64,000 nt of DNA from Thinopyrum elongatum (Eukaryota; Streptophyta; Magnoliopsida; Poales; Poaceae). A program made the position numbers and the translations under genes. Position 1 is the first letter of the stretch, and every line of letters begins with the position of its first letter. The stretch is from positions 192,931,700-192,995,699 of the forward strand of contig CM022303.1 of the NCBI GenBank assembly GCA_011799875.1, written 5' to 3'. The notes under the pieces were generated by a model. That model was given only the letters and a program-made list of their open reading frames with translations, had not been told where the DNA came from and searched no databases. Positions 12,294-24,230 of this stretch are shown piece by piece.

Positions 12294-14252
12294 CTCTGCC
12301 CCGTTGGGAGACATTATCCAAAATAGGGAAGCCATAAGAAGGATTGCTAGGTGGGCAATTGAGCTTGTGCCACATCATCTGAAGTATGTACCTCGTACAA
12401 CCATCAAGTCCCAAGCACTAGTGGATTTCATCAATGATTGGACTGAACTTTAGGTTCCCGAAGAGAGGCCAGATAAAACTTATTGGACAATTCATTTTGA
12501 TGGTTCCAGACAGTTGGGGGGCTCGGGGGTTGGAGTTATTTTATCTTCCCCAGGAGGTGATAAATTTTGTTATGTCTTGGGATAATGTTTCCTTGTACTA
12601 ACAATGCAGCTGAGTATGAAGCTCTCCTCCATGGTCTTCGGATGGCAAAGGAGATGAATCTCAACCGGGTCAGATGTTTGGGCTACTCAGATTTGGTTAC
12701 TCAGCAAGTTTCTGGAAAGTGGGATTCCAAAGACCCCCTCATGGCGGCTTATCGGCAGGCGGTGACTAACATTGCAGGTCATTTTAAGGGTTATCAAGTG
12801 GATCACATTGACAGGCGGCTCAACGAGGCGGCTGGTGCTTTATCATGACTCGGATCTCAACGTAAGCCGGTCCCTCCTAATGTTTTCCTTGATGTCCTTC
12901 ATAACCCTTCTGTCAAATTGCCATCTGAGGAAGATCTGGCTATACCTGACCCAGAAGCACAACGGGTGGCGGCTCTTCATGCTACCCCTGACTGGACGGT
13001 ACCTTATTTGACTTATCTGACTCAAAGCGAGCTCCCTAAGGATGAACTTCTCACTCGTCAGATCGTTCGCCGTTCAAAATCCATGACTATTTTTCATGGC
13101 GAGTTACACAGATGAAGCATCACTGGTGTTTTTCAACATTGTGTCTTCCCTGAGGAGGGTCACGAGATCCTTAATGAGATTCACTCCGGCGACTGTGGTC
13201 ACCATGCCGACTCAAGATCATTGGTTGCAAAGGCTTTTTGACAAGGTTTTTATTGGCTCACGGCTCATGCAGATGCTGAAGACATCGTGCGCAAGTGTGA
13301 TGGATGTCAGAAGTTTGCACGACAGGCTCATGTGCCGGCTCAAGAACTTCGGATGATTCCCATCACTTGGCCCTTTGCAGTCTGGGGTCTTGATATGGTT
13401 GGTCCGTTCAAATGATCCAAGGACAAGAAAACACATCTTCTTGTGGCTGTTGATAAGTTCACCAAGTGGGTTGAAGCAGAACCTATCAGTAATTGTGATG
13501 CAAAAACAGCAGTCAAGTTTGTGAAGAAGTTGATGTTTCATTTTGGTTATCCACACAGCATCATCACTGATAATGGGACTAACTTGTCCAAAGGAGCCAT
13601 GAAGAAATTCTGTCAGCAAGAGCATATCAAGCTTGACGTGGCCTCTGTGGCACACCCTCAGTCCAATGGCCAAGCAGAACATGCTAACTAGGAGATTTTA
13701 CACAGCATCAAGCCTAGACTTATGGTTCCTCTTGAGAGTACTCCGGGTTGTTGGGTCAAGGAGCTTCCTTCTGTCCTCTGGAGCATACAGACCACCCCCA
13801 ACAGATCAACTGGTTATACACCTTTCTTTATGGTTTATGGTGCTGAAGCAGTACTCCCGAGTGATATTCGTCATGATTCTCCCAGAGTGGCGGCTTATGT
13901 TGAAGCAGACAATGAGAAGGCTCGACAAGATTCCCTTGATGCTTTGGAGGAGGAACGTGACTTTGCGGTATCACGATCAACAATTTATCAACAAGACCTA
14001 CATCGCTATCACAGCCGTAGAGTTCGTAGCCGTACTTTCCAGGAGGGCGACTTAGTGCTTCATTTGATTCAAGATCAAACAGGTATGCATAAGCTTTCAC
14101 CTCCTTGGGAAGGGCCTTTCGTCATCAGCAAAAACCTCAACAACGGGTCATATTATCTGATTGACATACATGAACACAAGAAGTCACGTACATCCGAGGA
14201 GGAGATCAACAGGCCTTGGAACATTGCTCATCTCCGTCCTTATTACACTTAG
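12294..14252 (+). pseudogene. E2 pol: RNase H and integrase with nonsense changes at CGA/CAG-type codons
   Basis: RNase H resumes at 12294 (YWTIHFDGSR near 12480 holds the first catalytic Asp) and a frame change occurs near 12585. From 12567 to 14252 one frame is kept, broken by TGA at 12846, 13113, 13239 and 13413 and TAG at 13689; another TAG lies at 12451. The integrase core has Asp at 13392, Asp at 13569 (TDNGTNL) and Glu at 13677 (NGQAEHAN), the D-D-35-E spacing of retroviral-type integrases. A zinc-binding CDGCQK lies upstream near 13300. The C-terminal part has HKLSPPWEGPF and ends AHLRPYYT at the TAG/TAA end of pol. The stops fit C-to-T changes of CGA or CAG codons. The gene is non-functional. 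Confidence 0.9.
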
Positions 14253-15285
14253 AGCCACTAGATCCAACCCTTGTACATACATCAGTGTATATAGCTTTTT
14301 ATGATCAATGATAATAAAGACGACACCCCCGAAACTTGGGGTCTTTGTCGTTTCATCCAAAATATTGTGTATGAGTCTTTATTCTTTGATCATAGGTCAT
14401 TTGGGGGCTTCCAACTCAATGAGTTTAACTCATAATAACCCTCTTGACTCGGCATATGCCATAATATCATAGTTAAACCTGCCTGCTTGATGCTCATCTG
14501 CCAAGATGACCCGGCGTACTCTTGACAGTCAATCTATTATGACCCTAAACTTGTCAAGGTTAAAACGCCGGCTTAAGTCATGTGAGAGCCGGCCTACAGA
14601 AAGCTAGGACAAACCATAGGCTATTACGCTGGCTTCATTGAAGCAAGACTCGAGCCTCGAAAGTCGGTCTTTTTGTCAAACCTCGAAAGCCGACTTACTA
14701 TTTATATGTATTTGTTTAACTTATCTGTTCTACACACTATCTGTTTTTACAGGTTTATCTCTGTTGATCATCAATTGGCCATGAGTTGCCGGGTCGTTAA
14801 TACACTGGTTCATCCTGATCCTAGAGTTTCATTACGACCATGAGTCGTCGGGTCTATAAGACACCATGTTATGCTACTCCTTATGTTTGAATCAATCCAC
14901 ACAAGGAATTGCAATTGGCGGCTCATACAACAGTGCCTTGCCATATTTCACAAAAGTTGAGATTTCATAAATGCGCTGGGCAGGTTAAGAGAAGAACCAC
15001 ACCAGTCATAATACTTCTGCTTTCAAGGTATCAAAAGATGCACAAAGGCACCACAGACGTCAAAGTTTTTACTATCCTATTACATAGCCACACAACGGCT
15101 CAAATAAGTCGCCGAAAGTTTTTGGAGTTATCACTCCTACAAGTCGGCACCTATACCCTCCAGGTTGTGGCTCTCCGGGTTAGCTTCCCCTTGATGACCT
15201 CTAGCTGTTGACGCCTCCGGGTCATCCTGCGCCGACTCTTCTATGTCCCTGATCTCAAGGTTGTCCAGATTCCAGTCAATACTGG
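14253..15285. other. E2 spacer between pol and the antisense gene
   Basis: About 1 kb with no supportable gene. It has short polypurine-like words (ATTTGGGGGCTTCC near 14400) and CCGGCTCAT-type words typical of this family. It probably holds the 3' untranslated parts of both the sense pol and the antisense gene. Confidence 0.6.
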
Positions 15286-16379
15286 TTAAGGCTTGGAAGA
15301 CGATGTCATCATGCATGATAGGTGAGGGGTCGACATCAGGGGAAAGGTATGCTTACGATGTTCTGGAGTCAAGTCAAAGGTCTCAAAGGTTGGTGGTTGA
15401 ACCCACGTGTTGTCTTCATCATAAGCCGCCTGGTATTTCTTCAAATCAAGCTCTTCAACCAGCTGACTCGCCAACACATGAGTCTCCTTTGCACAACGGG
15501 CATAATCTGCTGCTGAAAATTCTGTGCCATCATCTTTGAATTGAGGGAACCCGCCAGCCATCTCTAAAGGATCCATATCTGGCACATATGCTTTGGCCCG
15601 GACTAAAGATGTCATTGCCCCTGCTCGGGCGGCTGATTTTTTCATCTCTTCAATCTGTTTGGGGATGGTTGAGAGTATCTTCAAAACATCTCTAATGAAA
15701 CGTGGCGGCTCTTTTCCCCGTGAACGGACATGATGGTAAGCAAGCTTCCAGAGTACAATCTCTCAAGGAATGTGTATACGGCCTTTAATTTCATAAAATT
15801 ATCTTGTTGGAGATTCTGACTTCTGGGACCTGCATATATTTCAACATATAAGATGTCAAGCGCGTTATTCATATATGTGAGTCTCTAGGCGAAGTTATCC
15901 ATACATATTTACAGAAATCCCATACCAAAGATAGCTTGTGTCATTTGAGCAATGTGACGCTTCAAGCCGTCCAGCTCTTCAGAGATTGGCTTAAGTTGGC
16001 TTTCTGCATCTTCGGCACGCTTAATTAAGGTGGCCTTCTCAGTCTCGAAGGCGGCTTGTTCCTTCTCAAGAGCCGCCTTGACTTTCTCAAGCTTTCAACT
16101 AAAGATTGCAGACTTGTTTCTACCTTGTTTTGCAAAGATTGTTCAGCATCAAAATCTTTTTTCAACCTGGCCAATTGTGACTCGGTTGTCCTCAACGTCT
16201 CCTGAAAAGCAAGATAAGCATTTTAGTTACAAGTCATTTTAGTCCCGAGTCATCAAGAATTCATGACCTGGAGACTGGGAGCTACAGAAAGCAGATTTCA
16301 CTTATTTTTACAAGTCCCAAGCAGCTGCAAGCAGACTATTTGACACTTGGGGGCTAATGCATATTACTTTTATCATAAT

Positions 16380-16785
16380 TATCAAAAGACCCGGCTCATT
16401 TGAAGAAGACGAGCCGGCCCTTGAGGGCTACAGATTGCTTTTCAAAGATTCAATATCTAACAAATCCGACTCATTTCAAGAAGATGAGTCGGCCCTTGCG
16501 GGCTACAGGTTAAACAATTTTCTATTTTAAAGACCCGACTCATCTCATGATGATGAACCGGCCCTTGGGGGCTACAGGTTAAACAATTTTCTATTTTAAA
16601 TATCCGACTCATCTCATGATGATGAGCCAACCCTTGGGGGCTACAGGTTAAACAATTTTCTATTTTAAAGACCCGACTCATGTCATGACGATGAGCTGGC
16701 CCTTGGGGGCTACAGGTTAAACAATTTTCTATTTTGAAGACCTGATTCATCTAATGAAGATGAGCCGGACCTTGGGGGCTAAGCA
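16380..16785. repeat. 69-bp tandem array with polypurine-tract-like cores, six units
   Basis: The core CCTTGGGGGCTACAGG recurs with starts of its CTT at 16420, 16495, 16564, 16633, 16702 and 16771; the last five are exactly 69 bases apart. Each unit also has GACTCAT...GATGAGCCGG, an inverted pair, and TTAAACAATTTTCTATTTTAAA. The GGGGGCTA core matches the real tract before the E2 3' LTR (CTGGGGGCTAA at 20003). A unit length divisible by three makes an uninterrupted 23-residue repeat on the minus strand (16457-16750), but I do not take that as a protein. Confidence 0.9.
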
Positions 16786-19700
16786 TATGGGTATATAACA
16801 TGGTAAAGGCGAGTTATTGCATACCTCATGTTTCTTCCTTAACATATTGACTATGTTAGCTTCCATGTCTCGGCTTTCAGATAGCCGGGTCAGAAATTAA
16901 TGATGAAGGTCTTCACTAGTCATAGTATCAAAGCCAGGCAGCTCCAATTTTGCTTTTCCTTTGTCCTCACAAGCAGGTTCATCCTTGGCTGGGATCTTGG
17001 CCAAGCTAGTTGAGGCATCAGCAGCACCTTGATCTACTCCAGTAATAACCACCTCAGAGTCAACTATCATTTGGTTAGATTTTTCAGCTTCCTAATGAGG
17101 GCTTGGAGCATGAGTCAGGCTTGGCGGCTGAAGATGGTCAGCCGGCTCGTCTGGCTTGGCCTGATCATCAATAAGGGCTTCTTCAACAGTTGGCGGCATA
17201 TTCGTTATAACTAGCTCCTGAGCCGGCTCCGGGTTATAAAAGTTTGTTTGAGTAACTGGAATTTTCGGGTTACCCTACTGAAGATCTTGAGTTTCATTGA
17301 CAGCGATAGATGACTCACCACTTTTCCTTTTCTTGGCATGGGCTCTGCAATCACGATGGATATGTCTAAGTAAAAGAAATGATGATGAAGATATAGGCAC
17401 TACTTTATATGCTCACCCTGGCTTGATGACAAAGGGCGGCAGCTGAGTATTAGTTGAACCTCCAGAGGATGGCGGTGACGCCTGATAATTCGAATCCGAA
17501 GGGTTAAGAGGCTACCTTATAAGGCCGACTTTTGGAAGAGATAAGGTTGGACTATGCTACACCTCTATGCGTCGCTTACGAGCGCCTGGTGCGTTAGATA
17601 ACTTGGCAACTAGCTCTCCAGAGCCGCTCTGGGTTTGGCGTCTTGAGGTACCTTCATGTTGTGCTTTCTTCAAAAGAAAGTTTGGATCCAAATGAGCGTC
17701 AAGGTGAGAAAACTTTCCTTTCTGAACAACTCGTCTTATTTTCTTTGCATAACAGTTTTCTGAGCCGAAAGAAATTGAAATTACCTCAGCATCGCTAGCT
17801 CGACTCGCCTCAGTGTCATCCTGAGAATTAGAGGCGTCAGAAAGTTCAATAAAAAGATGGCCGAGGGAGTCAAGTTCTACCTCCGACTCATCGTCAGCCG
17901 CTGGCAACTCGTCTTCAACTACCAGCTCGTCTCCAATTACCGGCTCATTTGCAACGGCCGGCTTATTCCTTCTTAGCTTGGGGACGGTTTTCGGTTTGCG
18001 AATTTCTCTCCTTCTCCAGAAGACACCAGTTGCCTGCAATTGTGATGAGACGGACATCAGTGTTATGATGAGTAAATTGAAACAGAAAATAAGTTAGAAC
18101 AATACAAAGATACTTACCGAAGGTGCAGGGTTCTTCGAACAAAAAGGAGCAATGCAAGTTTTATTGCATTTCTCCTGAGGCTCGTTCAGCAGCTTCTTCA
18201 CAGCTTTGTTGACTTCACCTTCAGTCATATCAACTTCACTGATGCGTTGAATGTCATTTGACTGCGTAATTGTACATCAAGGCAGTTCGGCGACTTAATG
18301 TTGAATCCGCCATTTGATCCAACACCGGACAAAGTCAACTCTGGTGAGGCCGTTTGCTTTCAGGGCCCTTATCTTAGAATAAAGGGGGGTGATGTCTTGG
18401 CGCTCTTCATTAGTACCCCAACCCGGATAAATATGGTGTGCATTGAGATGATCTAGCCTGTAACTGGGCAGGGGGTTCTCGTCATCAGGGGCGATGTTTT
18501 TGCAGTAGAACCATGTTGAAGTCCATCCTTTAGGGTGACTCACCAATTTAGCCTCTGGAAAAGGACAATTTTTCTGTCTTTGCAACGATACACCGCCAAG
18601 CTCAACACTGGGACCATCTGCGCACTCCGTTAGATGATTGATATAGAAAAACTCTCGAAGAAGAATAACATTCGGCTCTATCTAGAGATAGACCTCGCAG
18701 AATACTTGAAATTGACACAAGTTGATTATCGAGTTTGGACCAAGGTCCTGAGGGTGAAGGTTAAAAAAAGTGAAGGAAATCCCTAAAGAATTTTGAGCCA
18801 GGTGGCATAAATCCCCTCTGGATATGATCCGCAAAAACAAAAACCTCTGCTTGATCAAGCTGAGGTGGGTTCTCTCCTTCTGGAACTCGCCAACCAATGA
18901 CATTTTGAGCCGGCAGGAGACCTTGAGTCACAAGGTTATTAAGTACAAGTTTGGTGACTTTCGACTTTACCCAGTTGCAAGTCGTAGTTTTTGACATAAT
19001 GAGTCGCCCAAAGATTAAGAGCTGCAGAAGCATAAATGACGGATCATTTTCTAACAATAACTCGCCTGGTGATCTATGTCATAAGGAGGCAGAGATATAG
19101 AAAGCTATGGTTAAATAAGACGGCTAAGCAAGTGGGTTATACGCAAAAATGATCCGGCCAGAGTTGAGGCGGCTTATCTTAAGATGAGGACTATTCTGAT
19201 TTTCGGCTAAGTGTTGAACAAATAGTTTTCCGCTGAGGTATCTACAATTACGGATCTACAAAACAGTCTAAAAAGCAAAAAAATCGCTAAACCTAAGAGG
19301 AGTAGTGGAAACAGTGGTCGTCTTACTTATGGATTCTAAAGGGGATATGAAGCTCCTAGATGCAAAAATGAAGTTGAGACTAGTGCCGCTCTATTTCTAT
19401 AAGGACATCATGGGAAACTAGATCTAAACAGCGGCATCAATGGAGAACCAATGAACCACGAAGAACACTAATGAACTGCTGCAGGGTTAATGTAGATCTG
19501 GAGATGTGTTACAACTTACCTAGATGCGGCGGAAGCCTTCAACTGATCATGGATGGTGTCGACGGCAGCGCGCGCAGGGTCGATGAGGCCGTTGACATCG
19601 CCGGAGCGCTCGAGGTCGTGCGGCGGCTGAGCTCGGTTCGCGAAGCAGCGAGAGGAAGAAGACGCGAGGGGATGGAAAGGTAAAAGTGAGAAAAGAAACC

Positions 19701-19720
19701 CCTCGGGTATATTTATAAGG
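19701..19720 (-). promoter_or_regulatory. TATA box of the E2 antisense gene
   Basis: On the minus strand CCTTATAAATATACCC is followed by a C/T-rich stretch of about 60 bases and a GC-rich exon with a consensus splice donor. This is the normal arrangement of a plant RNA polymerase II core promoter. It lies 300 bp from the 3' LTR and points away from it. Confidence 0.6.
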
Positions 19721-20002
19721 AAAAAAGAGGAGAAGCGCAAAAGAGGAAGCATAGTAACTTTTTGAGTAATGGACGCCTCGATTTTCGGCCTCCACAGATA
19801 AACTCAAAGATTCGTTATGATGTCATACATCAGTTCCAGAAAATCTGGAAGATGATGTCATAATATTGGGGACTTGAAAAACCAAGGGTGAATTATCATA
19901 AGCCGGAATCCTTAACCCGGCGATGAAGCGTTTCCAAGAAAAGGAAGGAGACTCAAAATGTTTATGAGGTTATAAGATTGACATGAATAAATTCAAATCA
20001 AT

Positions 20003-20013
20003 CTGGGGGCTAA
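20003..20013 (+). promoter_or_regulatory. E2 polypurine tract
   Basis: CTGGGGGCTAA lies directly before the TG of the 3' LTR at 20014. Confidence 0.8.
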
Positions 20014-20571
20014 TGTTGGGGATATAACCCCACGATATGACCCGCCATGAGGGGCCGGGTCATTCAAATGGCGACTTATGATCAAGACTCAAGATGGGCC
20101 AAGGCGTCAAGATATCAAGGCCAGCTGGGCAGCTCATAGAGTGGGCTGGCTTAGGGCCTAGCACTTGAAGACGGTGGCTTGATGGCCCAGAAGTACAAGT
20201 CGCCACATGGAGTTTTCCTTACTTAGAGAATAAGATAAGTAGGAAGTATATTAGTACACGGGTCGCAATGCGACCCGAACTCTGTTGTAAGCCCAGGGTC
20301 TCAACCTATATAAAGGGAGCCCCTGAGGCGGAAAGGACTAAGTTACAAGCTCTCGAGTACTAGGTTAGCCAAGTTCCACCCTTGTAATAGAGATCATCAT
20401 CATCAATATCAATCAAGTAGGAGTAGGCTTTTACCTCCACAGCGAGGGGCCGAACATGGGTAAACCCTTGCCTCTCGGTTCTGATCAACCCCGTTCAAGC
20501 AATCACCTAGCGGCGATGGCCTCACGACTAAGTCCTTTCACGAGGACATCTGCCGTGAAAAAACCACGACA
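20014..20571 (+). repeat. E2 3' LTR, 558 bp
   Basis: Runs TGTTGGGGATATAACCCC to CCACGACA. TATA box TATATAAA at 20307-20314. Related to the E1 LTR (opposite strand) but diverged in the centre. Confidence 0.88.
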
Positions 20572-21105
20572 CCATCTATTACCTTTTGGAGAGTGGTGTC
20601 TCCTAGATTGGTTAGGTGTCGCTTGGGAGCCTCCGACATGATGTGGAGTTGAACCAAGAAGTTTGTAAGGGCAAGGAGATCACCTACTTCATGAAGATCT
20701 ACCCGAGTGAGGCAAGTCCTTCGTGGGCGATGGCCATGGTCGGATAGACAAGGTTGCTTCTTTGTGGACCCTTCATGGGTGGAACCCTCCGTGGACTCAC
20801 GCAACCATTACCCTTCGTGGGTTGAAGTCTCCATCAACGTGGATGTACAATAGCACTACCTATCGGAACCATGCCAAAAATCTTCGTGTCTCCATTGCGT
20901 TTGCCTTCTCCAAACCCTTCCCTTTACCTTCATATGCAATGTTTTACATTCCGCTATTGTACTCTTAGAATTGCATGTGTAGGTTGATTACTTGACTTGT
21001 TTTAATTGCTAAAATCTGCCTACAACTAAAATTGGGAAAAGGAAAGATTTTTATTTGGTCAAGTAGTACAATCATCCCCCCTCTAGACATACTTTCAACC
21101 CTACA
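20572..21105 (+). repeat. 3' end of a Copia-type LTR, truncated by E2
   Basis: Non-coding; ends CCCCCCTCTAGACATACTTTCAACCCTACA. The same kind of end (CCCCCCTCT..AGACATACTT..CCTACA) closes the E5 LTRs, and I know this sequence from Triticeae Copia LTRs, where a tRNA-Met primer site follows. Here no such site follows, so this is the right end of a 3' or solo LTR. Its start was cut off by E2, whose LTR directly abuts. Confidence 0.65.
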
Positions 21106-21129
21106 AAGGGTTTCCTCTGTACTTTAACT

Positions 21130-21693
21130 ATGGGTGGGGAAAGGGGCATGTTGAAAGCCGGAGCCACTAGTTTGCAATTCCCTTATGTGTGTTACTTTGC
21201 TTTATTCATAAGGAAATGTCTGGCCGCTAGAGAGCAAGGTGGTACACTATGTGCCCCTGACCTTGCCATTTTAAGTCGTGCACTTCACAATGATAACACT
21301 TATAGCATTGGTGCTATCGTTGCACGCCGCCTGCACACTAACAGGATGAAGGGAAAATTTCATGGTGGTGTTTATACTACTCGCCTAGCGAGATGCTTTA
21401 ATGTTCATATACGCCCCCATGATCACTTGTTGCCCAGAGTTTATGTAGATCACCAGTCGATGGAGGACCACCACTTTATGGATGCTCCTGAGCCTCATCA
21501 CCATATTCGTTATAACTTGGTTTTTTGCGAGGAAACTTGTGATATTATTCCGTTGCCTGCACCTGCTTTGTTTCACTCTCATGCTAGGAACGGATACACC
21601 ATCCTACTACAGGACATCGTTGCTTACCGGAACACGTTGGCAGCGGCAGAGAATGAGGTCCAGGAGTGGGACGCTCAGGTGCCACCGCCTTAG
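21130..21693 (+). CDS. Athila ORF1-type protein, fragment
   Basis: An intact 187-codon frame with EQGGTLCAPDLAILSRALH, NTYSIGAIVARRL and a Pro-rich end. These segments match what I know as the C-terminal part of the Athila-group 'ORF-1' protein of Gypsy retrotransposons, which lies downstream of pol and has no proven function (an env-like role has been proposed). The upstream half of the protein and the rest of the element are missing, because the Copia LTR end sits just 5' of it. The frame therefore has no proper start; the ATG at 21130 is simply the first available one. It is followed by GCCTAAGCTTCGGGGAGTACG, a motif that also follows coding in related elements. Confidence 0.7.
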   Translation: MGGERGMLKAGATSLQFPYVCYFALFIRKCLAAREQGGTLCAPDLAILSRALHNDNTYSIGAIVARRLHTNRMKGKFHGGVYTTRLARCFNVHIRPHDHLLPRVYVDHQSMEDHHFMDAPEPHHHIRYNLVFCEETCDIIPLPAPALFHSHARNGYTILLQDIVAYRNTLAAAENEVQEWDAQVPPP

Positions 21694-23480
21694 CACTTTC
21701 ACATGGGACCGGATGGCTACTACGGATGGTGATTACCAAGCTAGGCGAAAGCCTAAGCTTCGGGGAGTACGTATTTCCCACCGACATTACATTCATATTT
21801 ACACATTTTATTCCAGTTGTCGGTGTTCATCCTTTTTCATTGTATAATCCATGTTAGTTTTATTTTCTCGCTTTCTTCTTGTGTGTTTGAAAAACTTTGA
21901 GAAAATCCAAAAATATTTCTCGCTTCTTTTCGGTTTTTCTTTCTAGTTTAAATTAGTTGTAGCATTAAAAGAAAACCCAAAAATATTTCCCGTTCTTCTT
22001 TTGCTTGTTGGGAGCTTTCCCGTGTAAATAGTTTTTCTCATTTTTGTTTTTCCTTCTTTAATTTGCTTTCTTCAAGAAAAATCAAAAACTCCAAAAATAT
22101 TTCAGTGCGTTTCTCTGAAATTATTTTCTTTCATTGAGTCATTGTGAGGAGAAGACCACGATGAAAATGTTGAGTGGCTCTCATATGCATTATTGTTGAT
22201 CTAACAAACAACCCATATTACATTGTCTTCTCCTTTGAATGAAATGTTTGCAGATTCTAGCTTAGTCCATAGCACTCTTGCACTATAATTATTTTCATAT
22301 CATTCGGTCGTGCAAGTGAAAGGCAATAATGACGAAATTTGATAAAGTGACTGCGGCAAGGAAAATCGGGTATGAACTCAACTTGTTTTTGTTTTTGTAA
22401 ATATGTTTAACTCGGTATCCATGATTCAGCATATTATGATTAAACATGTTTATGATGACAATTAGAAATTATAGTTGCTCATGCCATGCTTAAGAAGCTA
22501 GGAATGGATAATGATTTATCTTGGGTGTCAACATGCATTAAAATGATTGTGATGGAGTATGATGATATGGTATCCTCCTCTGAATGTTTCGAGTAGCTTG
22601 ACTTGGCACATGTTCACGCATGTAGTTGATTCAAAACCAACATAGCCTCCATGACATTTATGTTCATGGTGTTTGTATCCTACTCATGCTAGTATTCAAT
22701 GTTGATTATTCAGAACGCATGTTTATGACTGTTTTCGCTCTATAGTTGGTCGCTTCTCAACCTATTTGCTAGCCTTCACCTATACTAAGCGGGAATACTG
22801 CTTGTGCATCAAAATCCTTAAACCAAAGTTATTCCAGATGAGTCCATTATATCTACCTATATGCGGTATTACTCTGCCATTCCAAGTAAATTTGCATGTG
22901 CCACCTCTAAATATTCAAATGAACATCTATTTTGTGTGCCTGTACCGCTCATGGAGCGATAGGGGGCGGTTAGTATCTTCCATGCTGAGCGGGTTATTCT
23001 CATAATGAGTGTTTATTCACTCGTCCTTGCACGAGAGGGGCTGGTAATCGGGATGCCTAGTCCCATGCTTAAAATTGCAAATAAATAAACAAAACTCCCC
23101 GGGACAGTTGTTGGTATGGAGGGCACCCAAGGATTCGGCTAGCCATGGCTTGTGTTTGTTGGTGGAGGGGAGTAAACTTTACTTTTACCGCTTGGGAACC
23201 ACCGCTAATTTGTTTAGCATGGAAGATATTGAAAACTCTCGGTCGTAACATTGACAGGAAAGGTATACCTCCCAAAATTATATTTATCTGTGATTTAAGC
23301 TTTGAGCTCTGGCACCTCTGCAAATCCCTGCTTCCCTCTGCGAAGAGCTTATCCATTTACTTTTATGTTATAATTTTATTGTTGAGTTATCACCTTCTCA
23401 AACAAGCACCAGTCCTGAGAGCACTATTGTCATTCTCATGCATTCACTGGTACAACGAGCTGCTATACAAACGGTTTTTA
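21694..23480. other. Non-coding tail of the Athila-type fragment
   Basis: About 1.8 kb with no gene that I can support. Three copies of CCAAAAATATTT with similar flanks lie at about 21907, 21979 and 22094. From about 22730 the sequence resembles a stretch I have seen often in Triticeae repeats (GCGGGAATACTGCTTGTGCATC), but I cannot assign it to a named family. The open frames here are short and motif-free. Confidence 0.55.
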
Positions 23481-24230
23481 ACCCCTTTCCGCGACGTCAT
23501 TTTAAACTCTCGCCAAGCGAGTGTGGGCGATAGGGGGGTCCTTCCCACATGACCCAGAAACCGTCGGGGATAGGGAGTAGCAATGCGTATGTTTTGCATA
23601 ACTAAGCGTATGTGTTGCCAGCATGTATCCCAAACGTGAGTCTTCAGACAACTTTTTGTGATATCTCGCATATCCCAAATGCTCCATCCTTGCTACTCAT
23701 TTGTGCTTGCATTACCATCGCAGTCAGTCTTCCGTAATAATACGTTTATGATGCGTGCCCCATCACAAACAGTTCACTATTATAGAATGTGTATGATAAG
23801 CAGACAATCACACACATTTACTTTTTCTCGACTGTATGTGATTCGATGTAAGAGTGCATACAATTATCCCTATAAAACTGTATGCAAAGCTTGAATATAT
23901 CTCACATGATTCATCCGTCGTACCCACGTCGGATGAGGGCCTATCGCATGCGTTCTTCTATGAGCAAACGTTTATGATGCACACGACATCATAAACAATC
24001 CATAATTGCCAAGCGTGTGTGATAGGGTGACTTTAGCCAACATTTAATAAGAAGGAACTGTGTGCGCTGTTGTTGTTAATCTCACACATTTTTTCTTGGC
24101 TTATCGTGTGTGTAGTAGAGATTCATCGCACACGTAGTGGATCCGAGAAACGTGTCTGATCTCCACGTTTATCGCAGACGTTTTGCTTTCGCAAACCATG
24201 TGCAGTGTACTGGCCTACAGAACCTATTTT
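23480..24230. repeat. Repeat-rich block resembling the subterminal region of a DNA transposon
   Basis: Two degenerate copies of ACGTTTATGATGC..CATCA.AAACA lie about 225 bp apart (near 23742 and 23968). Many words of the type TCACACAC, CGCACACG and GTGTGTGATAG occur in both orientations. Dense inverted short words are typical of the subterminal regions of CACTA or Mutator elements. I cannot find clear terminal inverted repeats or a TSD, so the class stays open. Confidence 0.45.

Larger units (their letters stand above)
15286..19720 (-). pseudogene. E2 antisense gene: intron-containing 'putative gypsy-type transposon' protein, broken
   Basis: Minus-strand gene inside E2. A TATA box (TATAAATATA, 19717-19708) precedes a pyrimidine-rich leader and a GC-rich first exon that ends at a consensus donor (AG|GTAAGT, intron start 19519). 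A good acceptor (CTTCTGCAG) ends that intron at 19022. Exon 2 (19021 to about 18295) carries NVIGWRVPEGENPPQLDQAE, LHPQDLGPNSIINLCQFQVF and WTSTWFYCKN, which I recognise as the plant 'putative gypsy type transposon' domain (PF04195 type). A later exon (about 18030-17557, after TTGCAG) is acidic then basic. The last open part (15684-15286) has EMKKSAARAGAMTSLVRAK. Damage: one extra T in a T7 run near 18765 shifts the frame, and a TAG interrupts near 18680. Function of the family is unknown. Exon limits are my inference from splice motifs. Confidence 0.7.
3707..20571 (+). mobile_element. E2: decayed plus-strand Gypsy element with antisense gene, interrupted by E3
   Basis: The parts belong together for three reasons. 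RNase H coding stops at 4009 and resumes at 12294 after removal of E3 and one copy of its TSD. Integrase then follows to 14252. A 3' LTR (20014-20571) sits directly after the polypurine-type tract CTGGGGGCTAA (20003-20013). Between pol and the 3' LTR lie 5.8 kb that hold a large antisense gene and a 69-bp tandem array. No 5' LTR, gag or reverse transcriptase is present; the left part was lost or displaced when E1 arrived. The repeated words CCGGCTCAT and GCGGCTTAT also occur in E1, which supports relatedness. Confidence 0.8.

Noticed and set aside
16457..16750. Repeat protein with Cys-containing 23-residue units on the minus strand
   Set aside because: It is a by-product of a 69-bp array that has a better non-coding explanation; no upstream exon joins it cleanly.
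16380..16785. CRISPR-like regular spacing
   Set aside because: Units are repeated along their whole 69-bp length with no unique spacers; it is a tandem array in a plant retroelement.
2937..20571. E1 LTR and E2 LTR as the two LTRs of one element
   Set aside because: They are in opposite orientation and strongly diverged in the centre, and E1 has its own primer site and gag running leftward.
23069..23552. ORFs on both strands between 22.7 and 23.7 kb
   Set aside because: Short, overlapping, without motifs, inside a stretch typical of Triticeae repeats.
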